Positions 5,629 to 8,952 of a stretch of 8,952 bases of DNA are shown here, in pieces. Origin of the DNA: Actinomycetota bacterium (GTDB lineage Bacteria > Actinomycetota > Actinomycetes > Nanopelagicales > Nanopelagicaceae). The notes under the pieces are model-generated. The model made no database searches, was not told the origin of the DNA, and saw only the letters and a list, made by a program, of their open reading frames with translations. A program made the translations under genes and the position numbers. Every line of letters starts with the position of its first letter. Position 1 is the first letter of the stretch. The DNA lies in the NCBI GenBank assembly GCA_009705075.1, contig WLCY01000014.1, positions 1 to 8,952 on the forward strand, in the 5' to 3' direction.

Positions 5629-7217
5629 AAAAAGCAGAACGCATAGGCGGCAATGTTGCAAGTTATGTAGATGATCGCACTGGCGCTGCAAAGTGGCTGC
5701 GAAAGAATCTAACTAAGGTATTCCCAGATCATTGGTCTTTCATGCTCGGAGAGATTGTTCTCTACTCATTCATTATTTTATTGCTCTCCGGAACCTTTTT
5801 GACTTTCTGGTTCGATCCATCACAACGAGAAGTTGTCTATGAAGGAAGCTACGAGCCGCTTGAAAATATAAAGATGTCGGCCGCTTACGCATCGACTTTG
5901 CACATTTCATTTGATGTCCGGGGCGGGCTTTTAATGCGCCAAATTCATCACTGGGCTGCCCTAATTTTCATGGCAGGAATGATTGCGCACTTAATGCGCG
6001 TCTTCTTTACCGGTGCCTTCCGTAAGCCACGTGAGGCAAACTGGTTGATTGGTATCGGGCTTGTAACTCTAGGAATTGTTGAAGGATTCCTTGGCTACTC
6101 ACTTCCCGACGACCTGCTCTCTGGAACTGGAATAAGAATTGCGGAAGCAATTATTCAAGCACTTCCGGTAGTTGGTTCTTATCTAGCCTTCTTCGCTTTC
6201 GGAGGTGCTTTCCCTGGTGAGGCATTTATCCCAAGAATCTTTACCGTTCACGTACTTCTGCTTCCCGGAATTTTCTTAGCACTTATAACAATCCACTTGA
6301 TGTTAGTTTGGTATCAGAAGCACACCCAATATCCAGGTCCCGGCCGTACCGAAAAGAATGTAGTCGGCTATCCATTAATGCCGATATATATGGCTAAAGC
6401 TGGCGGCTTCTTCTTTATTGTTTTTGGTGTCACAGCCTTTTTAGGAGCAGTTGCTTCCATTAACCCAATCTGGCTCTATGGGCCTTATAACCCGGGGCAG
6501 ATTTCTGCCGGATCGCAGCCCGACTTCTACATGGGCTGGCTCGATGGTTTAGTTCGTATGGCTCCCCCAATCGAGACCCACGCGTTTGGTCACACAATAT
6601 CTTGGAATATTTTGATTCCAGGTTTGATAATTCCTGGAATTTTATTCACATTGATGGCGCTCTACCCATTTATCGAAGCTTGGATGACGGGCGATAAGCG
6701 CGAGCATCACCTGCTTGAGCGACCACGCAATAATCCAAATCGAACTGCAATCGGTGCAATGTCGCTCGCCTTTATCTTGGTTGTATTGATAAATGGTGGC
6801 AATGACATTATCGCGACGCACTTTGCGCTAACGATTAATCAGATCATGTGGTTCACTCGAATTGGGGTAATCGTAATTCCACCTCTGACCTTCGTAATTA
6901 CCAAGCGAATCTGTCTATCGCTACAACGAGCAGATCGTGAAAAGGTCCTACACGGTCGTGAGACTGGTCGCCTTGTAATGCTTCCTCATGGTGAATTCAT
7001 TGAGGTTCATGAAGAACTGACGCCAGCACAGAAATTCACCCTAACTCAGCACGAACAACCTCCAGCTCTCGAAGTTCCACGAGAAGATGCAAACGGAGTC
7101 TTAAATCCGCAAGGATTAAAAGGCAAGCTCCGCGCTCGCTTTAGCCAGGCTCATGTTGAACAAGTACCTGCGCCAACAGAATCAGAAGCCAAGGCGCTAG
7201 AAAGCGGCCATCACTAG
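5625..7217 (+). CDS. qcrB: Cytochrome bcc complex cytochrome b subunit
   Basis: Di-haem cytochrome b, 530 aa, that oxidises menaquinol and moves electrons across the membrane. The haem ligands are H108 and H122 (QIHHW, AHLMRV) and H209 and H224 (FTVHVLL, ITIHLML). The quinol-site motif, PEWY in mitochondria, is PDFY here (299-302, in SQPDFYMGWLDG), the usual actinobacterial form. After the last membrane span there is a soluble tail of about 100 residues (HGRETGRLVMLPHGEF onward), also typical of Actinobacteria. The ATG at 5625 is chosen: GGGAG lies 8 nt before it and it overlaps the qcrA TGA by four bases. The frame could open at a TTG at 5610, but that would remove this ribosome binding site. 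QcrB is the known target of telacebec-type inhibitors in mycobacteria. Confidence 0.97.
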   Translation: MKKAERIGGNVASYVDDRTGAAKWLRKNLTKVFPDHWSFMLGEIVLYSFIILLLSGTFLTFWFDPSQREVVYEGSYEPLENIKMSAAYASTLHISFDVRGGLLMRQIHHWAALIFMAGMIAHLMRVFFTGAFRKPREANWLIGIGLVTLGIVEGFLGYSLPDDLLSGTGIRIAEAIIQALPVVGSYLAFFAFGGAFPGEAFIPRIFTVHVLLLPGIFLALITIHLMLVWYQKHTQYPGPGRTEKNVVGYPLMPIYMAKAGGFFFIVFGVTAFLGAVASINPIWLYGPYNPGQISAGSQPDFYMGWLDGLVRMAPPIETHAFGHTISWNILIPGLIIPGILFTLMALYPFIEAWMTGDKREHHLLERPRNNPNRTAIGAMSLAFILVVLINGGNDIIATHFALTINQIMWFTRIGVIVIPPLTFVITKRICLSLQRADREKVLHGRETGRLVMLPHGEFIEVHEELTPAQKFTLTQHEQPPALEVPREDANGVLNPQGLKGKLRARFSQAHVEQVPAPTESEAKALESGHH

Positions 7218-7227
7218 TAAGAACCCA

Positions 7228-7233
7228 TAAACT
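7228..7233 (+). promoter_or_regulatory. -10-like hexamer for a leaderless nhaA transcript
   Basis: TAAACT (TANNNT) ends 6 nt before the ATG at 7240, in the 22-bp gap after qcrB. No Shine-Dalgarno precedes this ATG. The TAA within it is also the in-frame stop that limits the NhaA frame upstream. Read-through from qcrB is equally possible because no terminator is seen in the gap. Confidence 0.35.
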
Positions 7234-7239
7234 TCCGCA

Positions 7240-8223
7240 ATGGAGTTTATGAATAACGCCCGTGAGTGGATAACTACTGGTCCGCTCGTTCTCTTCTTCT
7301 TCCTTGCTGGAATCGAATTGCGAGCAGAGTTGTTAGATGGCGCATTTAGAAAACGCTTCTCATTCCTTATTCCATTTGCTGCAGCGCTAGGTGGAATGGC
7401 CGTACCAGCGCTAATTTATTTTTTGATTGCCAAGAATAGTTCAGCTCCGGTAACCGCCTGGGGCGTTCCGATGGCTACAGATTTGCCACTAGCGCTTCTT
7501 GCGCTATTGCTTCTTGCAAAGAGCGTATCTAATCGAATTCGTGGCTTCCTACTAGCTCTAGCAATCGCCGATGATCTTGGTTCAATACTTGTAGTTGCGA
7601 TTGTTTATCACCATCATATTGATGTCACTAGATTATTTGTAAGCGCAGCCTTGCTACTGATTTTCTGGAAATCTGCGCCGAGATTCCCATTCGTCGCGCT
7701 CATCATCGGCGTTCTCGCCTGGGGAGTATTTAAAGATAGCGGAATCCACCCAACAGTAATCGGCGTTCTACTTGGGCTCCTGATAAATGAGAAGGAGTCA
7801 GAGTGGTTAGTCGGGAAACTTACTCCAGTAATTAATTACTTTGTTATTCCAGCCTTTATTATTACAACTCTTTGGATTCCGTGGAAAATAACTTCGGACT
7901 TAATCTTTAGTCCAATAGTTTTAGCGCTGGTGTTTGCCAGAATCATCGGTAAACCACTTGGTATTTGGCTATTTGGCTATTTGGCTATGAAGCTCATGGG
8001 ACACCGCGTGATTGCAAATAGGGATTTATTCTTAGTTGGCACTCTAGGAACTATTGGACTTTCAGTGTCTATGCTCTTCGCTAATCTTGCGGATCTAGGT
8101 CAAGAACTAAATGGCGCGCTAATTGGTGTTTTAATCACTTTGCCGTTGGCGCTACTTCTTATATTAATTAGTGCGAGGCTGCTGAAGGTTTCTCGTACTC
8201 AAGAACAAAGCCAAGAATACTAA
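7240..8223 (+). CDS. nhaA: NhaA-type Na+/H+ antiporter, N-terminally short and divergent
   Basis: Predicted membrane antiporter, 327 aa against 388 in E. coli NhaA. Aligning by eye, residue 26 (Glu in FFLAGIELRAE) matches E. coli E78. The first span and about 52 residues are therefore absent, and an in-frame TAA at 7228 rules out a longer start. The ion-binding pair is kept (D111-D112 in LAIADDLGS, E. coli D163/D164), as are T80-D81 (T132/D133) and K238 in IIGKPLG (K300). The position of E. coli D65 is Thr here (T13), and the FALANAG motif is replaced by AFIITTLWI. This may be a functional shortened lineage variant or a relative with another ion preference. A second ATG at 7249 is possible. 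Its last 56 bp overlap ctaF on the opposite strand, and it ends in tandem TAA codons. Confidence 0.85.
   Translation: MEFMNNAREWITTGPLVLFFFLAGIELRAELLDGAFRKRFSFLIPFAAALGGMAVPALIYFLIAKNSSAPVTAWGVPMATDLPLALLALLLLAKSVSNRIRGFLLALAIADDLGSILVVAIVYHHHIDVTRLFVSAALLLIFWKSAPRFPFVALIIGVLAWGVFKDSGIHPTVIGVLLGLLINEKESEWLVGKLTPVINYFVIPAFIITTLWIPWKITSDLIFSPIVLALVFARIIGKPLGIWLFGYLAMKLMGHRVIANRDLFLVGTLGTIGLSVSMLFANLADLGQELNGALIGVLITLPLALLLILISARLLKVSRTQEQSQEY
7962..7988 (+). repeat. Three perfect 8-bp tandem repeats inside nhaA
   Basis: TATTTGGC occurs three times in a row (7962-7969, 7970-7977, 7978-7985), followed by a partial TAT. The unit is not a multiple of three, so the repeats are read in three frames (IWLFGYLAM). 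Gain or loss of one unit would shift the frame in the last quarter of nhaA. Confidence 0.9.
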
Positions 8224-8569
8224 TAAGCAAGCCACCTACAGCGATAAGAGTTAGCCACCAACCAACAAGCAATCCGACACCAGCGGTCACCATGCAGAAA
8301 GCAACTGGAAGTGGCCACCAAGAGTGTGGGGAATAGAAGCCAAGTTCACCTGCAGAATCTGCTATTTCGCCCTCAGTGTTATCTTCCGGAAGAACATTGC
8401 CCAATCTCTTATTCGTAAACCAGAGATAGAAACCTATAAGGGCAGCGAGACCTCCGGATAAAGCGATTGCGGTGATTCCAACAGCTTCACCACCAACTAG
8501 CCAATAGATAACTGTCATGATTGCGTAAAAAACTGCTAGCCCACCGAAGAGCAACCAACCTGTTTTCAT
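8168..8569 (-). CDS. ctaF: Cytochrome c oxidase subunit IV, actinobacterial CtaF type
   Basis: Small membrane subunit of the aa3 oxidase, 133 aa. Four hydrophobic spans are visible (about 4-25, 30-50, 85-102, 104-125). The segment FYSPHSWWPL (about 78-87) and the ending GFVLEYEK are features I associate with actinobacterial CtaF, which supports the C-terminus as real although it overlaps nhaA. The subunit has no redox centre and is specific to Actinobacteria. The ATG lies 2 nt after the ctaD stop, with a weak AAGG 9 nt upstream, so the two genes are co-transcribed and probably translationally coupled. The gene converges on nhaA with a 56-bp overlap of coding ends and no terminator between them. 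Confidence 0.93.
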   Translation of the reverse strand: MKTGWLLFGGLAVFYAIMTVIYWLVGGEAVGITAIALSGGLAALIGFYLWFTNKRLGNVLPEDNTEGEIADSAGELGFYSPHSWWPLPVAFCMVTAGVGLLVGWWLTLIAVGGLLISILGFVLEYEKPSAASH

Positions 8570-8571
8570 AT

Positions 8572-8952
8572 TTAGTGGCCTTCAGTCTTTATATGTGGGT
8601 AATGCAGATCAAAGGCCGGACGCTCACTGCGAATTCGCGGCATTGAAGTGAAGTTATGGCGCGGTGGTGGACATGATGTTGCCCATTCAAGTGATGCCCC
8701 ATAACCCCAAGGATCATCAACTCCGACAAGTGGTGACTTTCTTGTTATCCAAACATTGACCAAGAATGGAATCATCGAAAGCGCCAAGAGTGTAGATCCG
8801 ACTGTTGAAATCATATTCATATTAGTAAAACCATCGGTTGCCAAGTAATCAGCATATCTGCGCGGCATTCCTTTGATTCCAAGCCAATGTTGAATCAAGA
8901 ACGTTAAATGGAAACCGGCGAAAGTTGTCCAGAAGTGAATTTTCCCTAAACG
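8572..8952 (-). CDS. ctaD: Cytochrome c oxidase (aa3) subunit I, C-terminal part (start outside window)
   Basis: The last 126 codons and stop of the catalytic haem-copper oxidase subunit. The frame is open to the window edge and begins [18 protein letters not shown], followed by [16 protein letters not shown], both highly conserved in CtaD/COX1. One more membrane span follows (about [17 protein letters not shown]), then [16 protein letters not shown] and a cytoplasmic tail ending in KTEGH, as in actinobacterial CtaD. The haem and copper ligands and the proton channels lie in the missing part. ctaC probably lies further upstream on the minus strand, by analogy with other Actinobacteria. The frame has a possible TTG near 8898, but this is internal, because the conserved sequence continues before it. 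Confidence 0.97.
   Translation of the reverse strand, partial: RLGKIHFWTTFAGFHLTFLIQHWLGIKGMPRRYADYLATDGFTNMNMISTVGSTLLALSMIPFLVNVWITRKSPLVGVDDPWGYGASLEWATSCPPPRHNFTSMPRIRSERPAFDLHYPHIKTEGH

Noticed and set aside
8572..8898. A separate 108-aa protein starting near 8898
   Set aside because: The frame stays open to the window edge and conserved CtaD sequence continues upstream, so this is the C-terminal part of ctaD.

Overview
The window looks like a chromosomal segment of a small-genome, moderately AT-rich actinobacterium. Three things point there: the fused QcrB/QcrA/QcrC cytochrome bcc complex with a di-haem QcrC, the actinobacterial CtaF subunit, and the gene order exonuclease - ctaE - qcrC - qcrA - qcrB, which I recall from Mycobacterium. 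Low GC for this phylum, leaderless-looking starts and a BMP-type nucleoside transporter would fit freshwater acI / Nanopelagicales. That placement is inference; there is no rRNA or marker gene here.

Layout. Positions 1-1760 (minus strand) hold a BMP-family solute-binding protein gene followed by the 5' part of its ABC ATPase gene, with an intrinsic terminator between them. Positions 1882-2574 (plus) encode a stand-alone DEDDh (DnaQ-like) 3'-5' exonuclease. It meets, tail to tail with no gap, a minus-strand receiver-only protein (2575-2985) that resembles mycobacterial Rv3143. Positions 3124-7217 (plus) are ctaE-qcrC-qcrA-qcrB: oxidase subunit III plus the complete cytochrome bcc complex. A short NhaA-like antiporter gene follows (7240-8223). 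Its 3' end overlaps by 56 bp the convergent ctaF gene (8168-8569), which lies downstream of ctaD (8572 to beyond the window edge).

Function. CtaD, CtaE and CtaF belong to an aa3-type cytochrome c oxidase, and QcrA/B/C to the menaquinol:cytochrome c reductase. In Actinobacteria these form one bcc-aa3 supercomplex in which QcrC carries electrons directly to the oxidase. The NhaA-like protein may exchange Na+ against the proton gradient the supercomplex makes. The receiver protein next to the operon is a candidate modulator of respiration.

Translation starts fall into two classes. bmp, the ATPase gene, qcrC, qcrA and qcrB have Shine-Dalgarno sequences. The exonuclease, receiver, ctaE and nhaA genes have no Shine-Dalgarno and a -10-like hexamer 6-7 nt before ATG, which suggests leaderless mRNAs. 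No stretch longer than 300 bp lacks a gene, and I see no tRNA, rRNA, CRISPR array, insertion sequence or prophage gene. Most of the window is a conserved respiratory locus. The unusual parts are the shortened NhaA, the 3' overlap, the receiver protein and the leaderless pattern.
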